Positions 1 through 8,841 of a stretch of 64,000 bases of DNA are shown here, one piece after another. Source of the DNA: Microtetraspora sp. NBRC 16547 (GTDB taxonomy: Bacteria; Actinomycetota; Actinomycetes; Streptosporangiales; Streptosporangiaceae). Position 1 is the first letter of the stretch, and every line of letters starts with the position of its first letter. Below the pieces are notes generated by a model, which saw nothing but the letters and a program-made list of their open reading frames with translations, searched no databases and was not told the DNA's origin. A program made the translations under genes and the position numbers. The stretch covers positions 248,001 through 312,000 of the forward strand of contig NZ_BSSE01000003.1 in the NCBI RefSeq assembly GCF_030268965.1. The letters run 5' to 3'.

Positions 1-432
1 CTGCGCGCCGGAGCGACGGTGGGCCTCGGCGTCGACGGCGCCGCGTCCAGCGAGATGACCACGCTGGCGGGCGAGATCAGGACGGCCATGCTCATGCAGC
101 GCGCCCGCTACGGCCCGCGTGCCCTGACCGCCCGGCAGGCACTTGAGCTGGCCACGCTGGGCGGGGCGCGATGCCTGGGCCGTGACGCGGAGATCGGGAC
201 GCTGGAGCCGGGCAAGCTGGCCGACGTCGCCCTCTGGCGGCTGGACGGCTTCTACGACGCGATCGACGACCCGGTGGTCGCGTTCGCCTACGGCAGGACG
301 CCACCGCTGGCCCGGCTGCTCGTCGGCGGCCGGACCCTGGTCGAGGACGGCGAACTGCGCACGGTCTCCGGCACGGAGGCGGCCCAGGCGGGCGCGGCGG
401 CGCACCGCCGTCTCATGAGCGCGGTCCGATGA
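1..432 (+). CDS. 8-oxoguanine/guanine deaminase family amidohydrolase, C-terminal part
   Basis: This is the C-terminal 143 residues of an amidohydrolase-superfamily deaminase; the 5' end lies outside the window, and the frame is open from base 1. The fragment begins LRAGATVGLGVDG. The Asp of GVDG corresponds to the conserved metal-binding Asp of the last barrel strand. It continues with the ARCLGR and IGTLEPGKLADVALW segments typical of the C-terminal composite domain in ATZ/TRZ-like and 8-oxoguanine deaminases. Expected chemistry is hydrolytic deamination of a purine base in the cytosol. The following genes (glycerate kinase, allantoinase, allantoicase) belong to purine catabolism, which supports a purine substrate. 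Substrate choice between guanine and 8-oxoguanine cannot be settled from this fragment. Confidence 0.8.
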   Translation: MRAGATVGLGVDGAASSEMTTLAGEIRTAMLMQRARYGPRALTARQALELATLGGARCLGRDAEIGTLEPGKLADVALWRLDGFYDAIDDPVVAFAYGRTPPLARLLVGGRTLVEDGELRTVSGTEAAQAGAAAHRRLMSAVR

Positions 433-507
433 CCCCACCCGGCGGGGCGGGGTACGGCGTTCGACGATGATGGTCGTGATCCGTTCACAGAGGCCCAGGG
501 AGCAGTA

Positions 508-1839
508 ATGAGGGACCACGTCGTCATCGCGCCGGACAAGTTCAGGGGGTCGCTGACCGCCGCGGACGTGGCCGAGCATGTGGCCGCCGGGCTGGGAGAC
601 GTGCCCGCCGTACGCCTTCCGGTGGCCGACGGCGGCGACGGCACCGTGGACGCGGTCGTGGCGTGCGGGTTCACCCGGGTCGAGGTCGAGGTGACCGGCC
701 CCACCGGCGACCCCGTCCGCGCCTCCTACGCCACGCGGGACGGCGTCGCCGTGATCGAGTTGGCGGAGGCGTCCGGCCTGCGGCTGCTGCCGGCCGGTCC
801 CGCCCCGCTGACGGCCACGAGCCGCGGAACCGGCGAGCTGATCGCCCATGCCGTACGGCACGGCGCCCGCAGGGTCGTGCTCGGCCTCGGCGGCAGCGCC
901 TGCACCGACGGCGGTGCGGGCATGATCCAGGCGCTCGGCGCCCGGTTGCTCGACGAGAACGGCGATGAGCTGCCTCCCGGCGGAGGCGCGCTCAGGAATC
1001 TGGCGACGATCGATCTCTCGGCCTTCGGCCCCGGTCACACCCATGGGCACGGCGAGGACCATGGGCACGGTGAGGACCACGGGCACGGCCACGGGCATTT
1101 CGGCGGCGATCTGTCGGACGTCGAGTTCGTGGTCGCAAGCGACGTGGACAACCCGCTGCTCGGCCCGCACGGCGCCGCCGCCGTGTACGGCCCGCAGAAG
1201 GGGGCCGGGCCGGAGGACGTGGCGGTGCTGGAGGCGGGTCTGGCCCGGCTGGCCGCCGTCGCCGCGCACACCCACGGCGTCGTGGGAGCGGTCGAGCACG
1301 ACGGTGTCGTACGTTCCATGGGCGTCGCCGGGCGGCCCGGGGCCGGAGCGGCGGGCGGCGTCGGCTTCGCCGCGCTGGCCTTCCTGCACGCCGAGATCAG
1401 CCCCGGCATCGAACTTCTTCTCGGCCTGCTGGAGTTCGACCGGCATGTCGCGGGAGCCCGGCTGGTCATCACCGGCGAGGGGTCGCTCGACGAGCAGTCG
1501 CTGCGCGGCAAGGCACCGCTGGGCGTGGCGTCGGCGGCGGCCAAGCACGGGGTTCCGGTCGTCGCCGTCTGCGGCCGCCGGTCCATCTCGGACGAGGAAC
1601 TCCATGCGGCGGGCATCACCGCCGCGTACGCGCTGACCGATCTCGAACCCGACGTCGAGCGGTGCATGGCCGAGGCGGGGCCGCTGCTGGAGCGCCTGGC
1701 CGCGGACATCGCGGTCAACCACCTCTCCGCGTCCACGTCCACGTCCGCGTCCGCGTCCGCGTCCACGTCCGCGTCCGGGTCCGAGCCCCCGGCCGTGCGC
1801 CGGAGCGGCCACGGAGAAGATCACGGAGGTCACGCATGA
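508..1839 (+). CDS. glxK: Glycerate kinase with His-rich insert
   Basis: ATP-dependent glycerate kinase of the GarK/GlxK fold, which phosphorylates D-glycerate to a phosphoglycerate for entry into glycolysis. Family motifs visible are APDKFRGSL (residues 8-16), LGGSACTDGGAGM (about 126-138), GPGAGAAGGVGFA (about 272) and TGEGSLDEQSLRGKAP (about 322-337). At 443 residues it is about 60 longer than usual. There is a loop at residues 176-198 built of GHGEDHG/GHGHG units, and a C-terminal tail (from about 408) of Ser-Thr/Ser-Ala repeats ending in another GHGEDHG copy. Context with ureide genes fits the glyoxylate-tartronate semialdehyde-glycerate branch of allantoin use. Start ATG follows GGGAGCAGTA. 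The insert could bind divalent metal, but that is inference. Confidence 0.93.
   Translation: MRDHVVIAPDKFRGSLTAADVAEHVAAGLGDVPAVRLPVADGGDGTVDAVVACGFTRVEVEVTGPTGDPVRASYATRDGVAVIELAEASGLRLLPAGPAPLTATSRGTGELIAHAVRHGARRVVLGLGGSACTDGGAGMIQALGARLLDENGDELPPGGGALRNLATIDLSAFGPGHTHGHGEDHGHGEDHGHGHGHFGGDLSDVEFVVASDVDNPLLGPHGAAAVYGPQKGAGPEDVAVLEAGLARLAAVAAHTHGVVGAVEHDGVVRSMGVAGRPGAGAAGGVGFAALAFLHAEISPGIELLLGLLEFDRHVAGARLVITGEGSLDEQSLRGKAPLGVASAAAKHGVPVVAVCGRRSISDEELHAAGITAAYALTDLEPDVERCMAEAGPLLERLAADIAVNHLSASTSTSASASASTSASGSEPPAVRRSGHGEDHGGHA
1035..1102 (+). repeat. 18-nt tandem repeat coding His-rich loop
   Basis: In-frame tandem units of about 18 nt encode GHGEDH twice, followed by GHGHGHGH, inside glycerate kinase. 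A shorter 6-nt (TCCRCG) microsatellite at about 1730-1790 encodes the Ser-rich tail of the same protein. Confidence 0.85.
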
Positions 1840-1863
1840 TCCGAGCAGGAGGCAGAGCCCGCC

Positions 1864-3252
1864 ATGGGTGAGCGCGCGGAGTCCGGCCTGCCGGCGGAGT
1901 TCGACCTGATCGTGAGCTCCCGCAGGGTGGTGACCCCGGACGGGGAGCGGCCGCTCGCGGTGGCCGTGCGGAACGGGAGGATCGCGGCCCTGCTCCCGTA
2001 TCCCGCGCCGCCGCCCGCCCGCGAGTCGGCGCGGGATACGGCCAGGGATACGGCGCGGGTGACGGCCCGCGAGATGGTGAACCTGGGCGAGGTGGCGCTG
2101 CTGCCCGGCCTGGTCGACACCCACGTGCACGTCAACGAGCCGGGCCGTACGCACTGGGAGGGTTTCGCCTCGGCCACCAGGGCCGCCGCCGCCGGGGGCG
2201 TCACCACGATCGTCGACATGCCGCTCAACGCGCTTCCGCCGACCGTCAACGTGGCCGCGTTGGAGATCAAGAGGAAGGCCGCCGAAGGGCAGTGCCACGT
2301 CGACGTCGGCTTCTGGGGCGGTACGATCCCCGGCAACACGCGCGAGCTGGAGCCGCTGCACCGTGCGGGCGTGTTCGGCGTCAAGTGCTTCCTCTCGCCG
2401 TCCGGCGTGGACGAGTTCCCCGCTCTGGACCGCGCCGGGCTGAGGGAGGCCCTTCGGACGCTGGCGTCGTTCGGCGGCCTGATGACCGTCCACGCTGAGG
2501 ATCCCGCGACCCTCACCGACCCGCTCGGCCCGACTTATCTGGATTTCTTGGCATCTCGTACGGCGGAGGCCGAGCGGAGGGCCGTCGAGCAGGTCATCGA
2601 GCTGTCCGCCCAGACCGGAGCCCGCGCCCACATCGTGCACGTCTCGTCCGGATCCTGCCTGGAACCGCTGCGGGCCGCCCAGAACGCCGGCGTGCCGATC
2701 ACCGCGGAGACCTGCCCCCATTACCTCACCCTGACCGCCGAGGAGGTCGGCGGGCCCGCCTACAAGTGCTGCCCCCCGATCAGGGAGGCCGCCAACCGCG
2801 ACGCCCTCTGGCAGGGGCTGGCCGACGGCGTGCTGATGGGGATCGTCTCCGACCACTCGCCGTCCACGCCCGACCTCAAGGTGCCCGACTTCGCCGCCGC
2901 CTGGGGCGGGATCTCCTCGCTGCAGGTCGGCCTCCCCGCCGTCTGGACGTCCGCGAGCGCGCGCGGCTACGGCCTGAGCGACGTGGTGCGGTGGATGGCC
3001 GAGGGACCGGCGGCGCTGGTCGGCCTGCCGTACAAGGGGGCGATCAGGCCGGGCGCGGACGCGGACCTGGTCGCCTTCGACCCGGCGGCCGGGTTCACCG
3101 TGGACGCCGCCGCGCTGCACCACAAGAACCCGGTGTCGCCCTACCACGGCAAGACGCTGACCGGCGTGGTCGCCCGCACGTGGCTGCGCGGCCGCCCGGC
3201 CGACCTCGTCACCCCACACGGCCGGCTTCTCACGAGGGAGGGCATCGGATGA
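1864..3252 (+). CDS. allB: Allantoinase
   Basis: Allantoinase of the cyclic amidohydrolase (DHOase-like) family; it hydrolyses allantoin to allantoate in purine degradation. Visible motifs are DTHVHVNEPGR (residues 84-94, metal ligands HxH), VKCFLSPSG with the Lys at residue 174 that is normally carboxylated to bridge the two metals, a VHAED motif, HIVHVSS, and DHSPST with the catalytic/metal Asp near the C-terminus. The 462-residue length is normal apart from a short Arg/Asp/Thr-rich insertion at about residues 50-69 made of repeated ARDTA units. The start ATG is preceded by CAGGAGG. The stop overlaps the allantoicase start (ATGA), so the two are translationally coupled. DHOase itself is encoded separately at 20142. 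Confidence 0.95.
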   Translation: MGERAESGLPAEFDLIVSSRRVVTPDGERPLAVAVRNGRIAALLPYPAPPPARESARDTARDTARVTAREMVNLGEVALLPGLVDTHVHVNEPGRTHWEGFASATRAAAAGGVTTIVDMPLNALPPTVNVAALEIKRKAAEGQCHVDVGFWGGTIPGNTRELEPLHRAGVFGVKCFLSPSGVDEFPALDRAGLREALRTLASFGGLMTVHAEDPATLTDPLGPTYLDFLASRTAEAERRAVEQVIELSAQTGARAHIVHVSSGSCLEPLRAAQNAGVPITAETCPHYLTLTAEEVGGPAYKCCPPIREAANRDALWQGLADGVLMGIVSDHSPSTPDLKVPDFAAAWGGISSLQVGLPAVWTSASARGYGLSDVVRWMAEGPAALVGLPYKGAIRPGADADLVAFDPAAGFTVDAAALHHKNPVSPYHGKTLTGVVARTWLRGRPADLVTPHGRLLTREGIG

Positions 3253-4253
3253 CGGATCTCGGCAGGCTTCCTGATCTCGCGCTCCGCTCGTACGGAGGAT
3301 CGGTGGTCGCGGCGAGCGACGAGTCGTTCGCCGAGAAGGAGGCCCTGATCAGGCCCGGCCCGGCGGAGTTCCGGCCGCACACGTTCGGCGCGAAGGGCCA
3401 GGTCTACGACGGCTGGGAGACCCGGAGACGGCGCGAGCCCGGCCACGACTGGGCCGTGGTACGGCTCGGCCTGCCCGGCGTGATCAAGGCGATCGTGATC
3501 GACACCGCGTGGTTCAAGGGCAACTATCCGCCGTTCGCGTTGGTCGAGGCGTGCGCCGCGGACGGGTACCCGGCCCCGGACGAGCTGACCGGTTGGGCTC
3601 CGATCGTGCCGCGCGTCCCGCTCGCGGGCGACACCGTCCACGAGTTCGAGGTCACCGATCCACGCCGTTTCACCCATGTGCGGCTCAACATCTTCCCCGA
3701 CGGCGGCGTGGCCCGGCTGCGGGTGCACGGCGAGGTGGTGCCCGACCCGCTGCTCCTGTCCGGTCTCACCGTCGATCTCGCCGCGCTGGAGAACGGGGCG
3801 GTCGTCGTCGCCTGCTCCGACGAGTTCTACTCCTCACCCAACAACATCCTCGCTCCGGGGCTCGCCAGGAACCAGGCCGAGGGGTGGGAGACCGCGCGCA
3901 GGCGGGACGGCGGCAACGACTGGCTGATCGTCGCCCTGGCCGGCGCGGGAACCGTCGCCGTGGCCGAGCTGGACACCGCGAACCTCCTGTTCAACGCTCC
4001 GGACGCGGCGGTGTTGACCGGCATCGACGCCCGGACGGCGGCGCTGGATGACGAGGACGCCTGGATCACCCTGCTGCCGAAGACGCGGCTCCAGCCGGAC
4101 ACCCGGCATCGGTTCCGGCTTGACAGCGGTCCTGAAGGGGACCGGCCGCTGACCCACGCCCGGCTCGACATCTTCCCCGACGGCGGGCTGGCCCGGCTGC
4201 GGCTGCTCGGCTCGCTGCTCGATGACCCGGCCTCCCGCCCGACGCGGCCCTGA
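3249..4253 (+). CDS. alc: Allantoicase
   Basis: Allantoicase (334 residues) converts allantoate to (S)-ureidoglycolate and urea. The protein shows the two tandem allantoicase repeats of the family. Each contains an AASDE/ACSDEF-type opening, a GWETxRRR segment (KGQVYDGWETRRR and NQAEGWETARRR), an HDW/NDW stretch, and a closing RLNIFPDGG or RLDIFPDGG followed by ARLR. The ATG at 3249 overlaps the allantoinase stop by four bases. This start is preferred over an in-frame extension upstream because it opens directly at the family N-terminus (LPDLALRSYGGSV). With the upstream allantoinase it forms the core of an allantoin-use operon. Transcription converges on the kinase gene that follows. Confidence 0.95.
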   Translation: MTDLGRLPDLALRSYGGSVVAASDESFAEKEALIRPGPAEFRPHTFGAKGQVYDGWETRRRREPGHDWAVVRLGLPGVIKAIVIDTAWFKGNYPPFALVEACAADGYPAPDELTGWAPIVPRVPLAGDTVHEFEVTDPRRFTHVRLNIFPDGGVARLRVHGEVVPDPLLLSGLTVDLAALENGAVVVACSDEFYSSPNNILAPGLARNQAEGWETARRRDGGNDWLIVALAGAGTVAVAELDTANLLFNAPDAAVLTGIDARTAALDDEDAWITLLPKTRLQPDTRHRFRLDSGPEGDRPLTHARLDIFPDGGLARLRLLGSLLDDPASRPTRP

Positions 4254-4275
4254 CCGAGAGAGCCCGCCAGGGAAA

Positions 4276-4321
4276 GCGCCCGCCAGGGACGGAGCGCCTG
4301 CCCGGCGGGTGCGGCGGGCGC
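4276..4321. terminator. GC-rich stem between convergent alc and pknL
   Basis: GCGCCCGCC at 4276 pairs with GGCGGGCGC at 4313-4321 across a 28-nt loop, in the 89-nt gap between two convergent genes. There is no U-tract, so function as a terminator is only plausible. Confidence 0.35.
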
Positions 4322-4342
4322 CCGGCGGCGTAAGTACCAGCG

Positions 4343-6364
4343 TCAGTACCAGATGGTGATCTCCGAGCCCACCGGCTGCTCGCCGAGCGGGTTCTCGCCC
4401 ACGACGCGCTGGCCGCCCACGAGCTTGCGCATCTTGACCGTGAACCCGGCGGCCTCCAACTCGCCCTTGGCCTCCTCCACGCCCTTGAGCCGCACGTCCG
4501 GGACGTTCGCGAAGTCGGGCGTGGGCTGCGAGTCGTCGGTCTCCCACGGCCAGTGCCAGCCCTCGTCCGGTCCCCTCGAGGCCGTCAGCCGGACGGCGGC
4601 TCCGGCGGCTATCTCGGCTCCGGCGGCGGGATCCTGGGCGATCACCGTTCCTGGTGGGGTGCTGTCGGCCGTCTCGTCCACAGTGACGGTGAAGCCCTTC
4701 TCCTGGAGGAACTGCACCGCCTGGTCCTTCGTCATCTGCGAGACGTCCGGCATCAGCATCCCCGCGCTGATCACCAGGTCGATGGTCGTGCCCTTCCTGA
4801 CTTGCTCGCCGACCGCCGGTTTGGTGCGGACCACGAGATCGCGCGCGACGGTGTCGCTCGGCACCTTGCTCTCCTGACCGACCTGCAGACCGGCCTCGGC
4901 GATCTTGACCTTGGCGTCGCCTGCGCTGAGGTTCTCGAGGTTCGGCACGGGGACGGTCTCCGGCCCCGCCGATGCCACGAACGTCAGCTCTGATCCCTTC
5001 TCCACCTCGGTGCCCGGGGCGGGGGAGATCTCCAGGAGCCGGTCCTTCCCGACCTCATCGTCGAACCTGGGCTCCCCGATCTTGACCGTGAACCCGGCGT
5101 TCTCCGCCTGCTGCCTGGCCGCGGTGATGTTCTGGCGGAGCAGGTCGGGCACCACCGTGTAGCGCGACTGGGAGAACCACCAGCCGCTGAACGCGACGCC
5201 CGCGATCATCACCAGCGCCAGCCCGACGATGAACCAGTTCGGCCGCCACCCGCGTTTGGACCGCGCGGGCGGGATCGTCGCCGGCTCCACCTTGGGCTGG
5301 ATCATCGTGTGCCCGGCCACGTCGGATGCTCGAGCGCCGGTGGTGTAGGTGAGCGCAGGCGTGCCGCCGGTGCCGGAGAGCCCGGGTGCGCCGGTGGTGT
5401 ATGAGAGCCCGGGCGTGCCGGGGGCACCAGGCGCGCTGGAGAGCCCGGGACTGCTGGGCGTTCCCGGCGCGCCGGAGGATCCGGCGGGCGGCCTGGGGTG
5501 CTGCCCGGTGTGCCCGCGCGGCAGCGTGCGGTGCGCCTCCACGGCGGCGACCAACATGGCGGTCGCGTCGGCGGGACGCCGCGCCGGGTCCCGGTCGGTG
5601 GCCGCCGCCACCAGGGCGTCGACCTGCGGCGGGACGCCGGAGATGATCGACGACGGGGCCGGGACGCTGTCATGCACATGCCGGTAGGCGATGGACATCG
5701 GCGTCTCGCCCTCGTACGGCTGCCGCCCGGTGATCAGCTCGAACAGCATGACACCCGCGGCGTAGACGTCGCTTCGGACGTCCGCGACCCCGGAGGTCAC
5801 CTGCTCGGGCGACATGTAACCGATCGTGCCGATCATCATGCCGGTCTTGGTCTGGTTGCTCGCCTCGACGGCGCGGGCCAGGCCGAAGTCCACGACCTTC
5901 ACCCGGCCGTCGTCGGCGAGCAGCACGTTCTCCGGCTTGACGTCCCGGTGGACCATCCCCGCCGAGTGGGCGGCGCCGAGGGCGGCCAGGACGGGGATGA
6001 GGAGTTCGAGCGCCTCGCGGGCGGGCAGCGGGCCGCGTGAGCGCAGTACCTCGCGCAGGGTCTTGCTCGGCACGTACTCCATCGAGAGGTAGACCGTGGG
6101 ACCGTCCGTGCCCTGGTCGAAGACCTGCACCACGTTGGGGTGGGACAGACTCGCGACCGACTTCGCCTCGCCGATGAACCGCTTGACGAAGTGCGGGTCC
6201 TCGGCGAGAGACCGGTGCATCACCTTGAGTGCCACCGTGCGGTCGAGCCGGACGTCCAGAGCCAGATAGACGGCGGCCATTCCACCCTGGGCGATCCGGG
6301 ACTCGACGCGATAACGCCCGTCGAGCAGCCGCCCCACCAACGGGTCTGTCAGCGTCGTGTCCAC
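4343..6364 (-). CDS. pknL: Ser/Thr protein kinase with four PASTA domains (PknL/PknB type)
   Basis: Membrane-anchored eukaryotic-type kinase of 673 residues. The kinase domain (about 17-280) has GQGG-like IAQGGMAAVY, invariant Lys47 in VALKVM, HRDVKPENVLL, DFGLAR and a Thr-containing activation loop before GTIGYMSPEQ. A Pro/Gly/Ser/Thr-rich linker with repeated PGTPGLS/YTTG units follows, then one membrane helix (about 377-400) and four extracellular PASTA repeats (401-673), the last ending in ITIWY. It probably senses peptidoglycan or lipid II. The GTG at 6364 (VDTTLTDPLVGRLLDGRY) is chosen; a longer in-frame form would run into thiG. The Rv2175c-like gene at 10205 encodes the homologue of a known PknL substrate in Mycobacterium tuberculosis, which supports the PknL assignment. 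Confidence 0.9.
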   Translation of the reverse strand: MDTTLTDPLVGRLLDGRYRVESRIAQGGMAAVYLALDVRLDRTVALKVMHRSLAEDPHFVKRFIGEAKSVASLSHPNVVQVFDQGTDGPTVYLSMEYVPSKTLREVLRSRGPLPAREALELLIPVLAALGAAHSAGMVHRDVKPENVLLADDGRVKVVDFGLARAVEASNQTKTGMMIGTIGYMSPEQVTSGVADVRSDVYAAGVMLFELITGRQPYEGETPMSIAYRHVHDSVPAPSSIISGVPPQVDALVAAATDRDPARRPADATAMLVAAVEAHRTLPRGHTGQHPRPPAGSSGAPGTPSSPGLSSAPGAPGTPGLSYTTGAPGLSGTGGTPALTYTTGARASDVAGHTMIQPKVEPATIPPARSKRGWRPNWFIVGLALVMIAGVAFSGWWFSQSRYTVVPDLLRQNITAARQQAENAGFTVKIGEPRFDDEVGKDRLLEISPAPGTEVEKGSELTFVASAGPETVPVPNLENLSAGDAKVKIAEAGLQVGQESKVPSDTVARDLVVRTKPAVGEQVRKGTTIDLVISAGMLMPDVSQMTKDQAVQFLQEKGFTVTVDETADSTPPGTVIAQDPAAGAEIAAGAAVRLTASRGPDEGWHWPWETDDSQPTPDFANVPDVRLKGVEEAKGELEAAGFTVKMRKLVGGQRVVGENPLGEQPVGSEITIWY

Positions 6365-6434
6365 CCGGCTGAGTTTACGACGGCTTTGCCGCGGGTAGGG
6401 CTTTCCGGCCCCAAAACGAGACCGTTTCTGAACG

Positions 6435-7410
<976 letters not shown>

Positions 7411-7414
<4 letters not shown>

Positions 7415-8523
7415 CGGACGCCCCTTTCCGGGTCGCAGGACCGGACGGCATCCGGCACGTCGCCGCCGGTCAGGAACGCCGTGACCGCCTCCGCGGTGAC
7501 CGGCGCGAGCAGCACACCGCCACGGTGGTGCCCGGTCGCCGCGATCACGCCCGGCGCGACCGCCGGACCGATCAGCGGCAGGTTGTCCGGGGTCCCGGGC
7601 CGGAAGCCGACGGTCGTCTCCACCAGCTCCAGCTCCGTGATGCCCGGCACCAGCTCACGCGCGTCGCGCAGCAGCTCATACACGCCGCCCGCGGTCACCC
7701 GGCCGTCGAAGCCCAGCTCCTCCACCGTGGCGCCGAGCGTGATCTCGCCGTCGCCCCGAGGGACCAGGTATGCGGGCGAACCGTGCACCATCCCGCGCAC
7801 ACACCGTGTCAGGAAGCCCTTCGGGCCGCGCAGCCGCAGGATCTGGCCTTTGACCGGCCGCACCGGCAGGCCGGGCGCCAGCGACCCCGACCAGCAACCG
7901 GCCGCGATCACCACCCGCGACCCCGCCACCGCCTCGCCGGACGCCAGCCGTACGCCCCGGGCCTCGTCGCCGCCGGTGGACAGCTCGGTCACGCGGTCGC
8001 GGACCAGGGTGCCGCCCGCCCGCTCGAACGCCGCCAGCAGCGCGCGCACCACCCGGCGCGGATTCACCCAGGCGTCGCCGGTCGCCAGCAGCCCGCCGCG
8101 TATCGACGGCGCCAGCATCGGCTCGAACCTGCGGCATTCCCGCCCCGTCAGCCGCTCCACCGGCAGGCCGAGCGTCTTCTCGAATGCCGCGAGATCGTCC
8201 AGGTAGGCCATGTCGTCCGGGTCGTACGCGACCTCGAGCGTGCCTTCGGCGCGGTAGTCGAGATCGACGCCGCTCTCCTCCTCGAGCGCGTCCCGGAAGG
8301 ACGGCCACATCTCCAGCGACGCGAGTCCCAGGCGCAGCAGCGGCTCCTCGGTGTACGTCACCTCGCTGACCGGGGCCAGCATGCCCGCCGCCGCGTGCGA
8401 CGCGCCCGTCCCCGGATCGGGATCCACCACCGCCACGGAAAGACCGCGCCGGGCGGTACGCCATGCGGCCGACAGGCCCACCACGCCGCCGCCCACGACG
8501 ACCACGTCGTAGCCACGCACCAA
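7411..8523 (-). CDS. thiO: Glycine oxidase ThiO
   Basis: FAD-dependent glycine oxidase of the DAO family (370 residues), which makes dehydroglycine for ThiG. The N-terminal Rossmann motif VVVVGGGVVGLSAAW is at about residues 7-21. A GASHAAAGMLAP segment, IAAGCWSG and a C-terminal TGHHRGGVLLAP motif follow, all typical of ThiO. Translation starts at TTG 8523 or the adjacent GTG 8520. Both sit immediately after the AAGGGAG that is at once the 3' end of the TPP aptamer and the ribosome binding site. The gene is therefore directly under the riboswitch and is the first gene of thiO-thiS-thiG. Confidence 0.95.
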
Positions 8524-8707
8524 CGCGCTCCCTTCGCCGGCATTACCCGGATCAGGTGTTCTGGCGGTCGAGAGCTGTCACACGGTCGCGCTCGGGGTCC
8601 TCGTTCGCTTCGCGGGAGGCTCGTTCCTCGCCTACCACTTCGCTCACTGCGGCCCTCGCCGCTCCGTACGCTCTCCTCTCAGCCCGGCTCACCGGGCTCC
8701 CGCGCGT
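8523..8707 (-). promoter_or_regulatory. TPP riboswitch (THI element) with a very long P3 loop
   Basis: On the minus strand P1 is ACGCGC (8702-8707) paired with GCGCGT (8523-8528). P2 is AGCCCGG/CCGGGCT followed by the invariant CUGAGA (8677-8682). The pyrophosphate-sensing half reads ACCUGAUCCGGGUAAUGCCGGCGAAGGGA (given here in parts: ACCUGAUCC at about 8547-8555 and GCGAAGGGA at about 8529-8537). P3 is GAGAGC (8670-8675) with GCTCTC (8570-8575), enclosing a 94-nt loop instead of the usual few bases. The terminal AAGGGAG acts as the thiO ribosome binding site, so control is likely at translation initiation. Confidence 0.93.
8599..8646 (-). repeat. Dispersed repeat copy inside the TPP riboswitch P3 loop
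   Basis: Read on the minus strand, this stretch (TGAGCGAAGTGG, GCGAGGAACGAGC, CCGCGAAGCGAACGAGG in order) aligns with the repeat downstream of carB (25941-25992) with a small gap and few mismatches. It fills about half of the P3 loop. Confidence 0.7.
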
Positions 8708-8715
8708 CTTACGCC

Positions 8716-8731
8716 TCAAGACTAGTCTTGA
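8716..8731. promoter_or_regulatory. 16-bp perfect palindrome at the thi promoter
   Basis: TCAAGACTAGTCTTGA is a perfect palindrome that ends nine bases upstream of the aptamer. On the minus strand it contains TAGTCT, a reasonable -10 placed so that transcription would begin just before the riboswitch. No convincing -35 was seen. It may be an operator or a chance palindrome. Confidence 0.4.
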
Positions 8732-8841
8732 TCGGGAGTGTCACGCACACCATGGTCATCACTCGTTGTGCGGGCTACTTGCTCAACTCGTTACCAAATC
8801 TCCATTGGCGTGTGCCCCGGTCGCCGATCTAGGGTCGGGGC

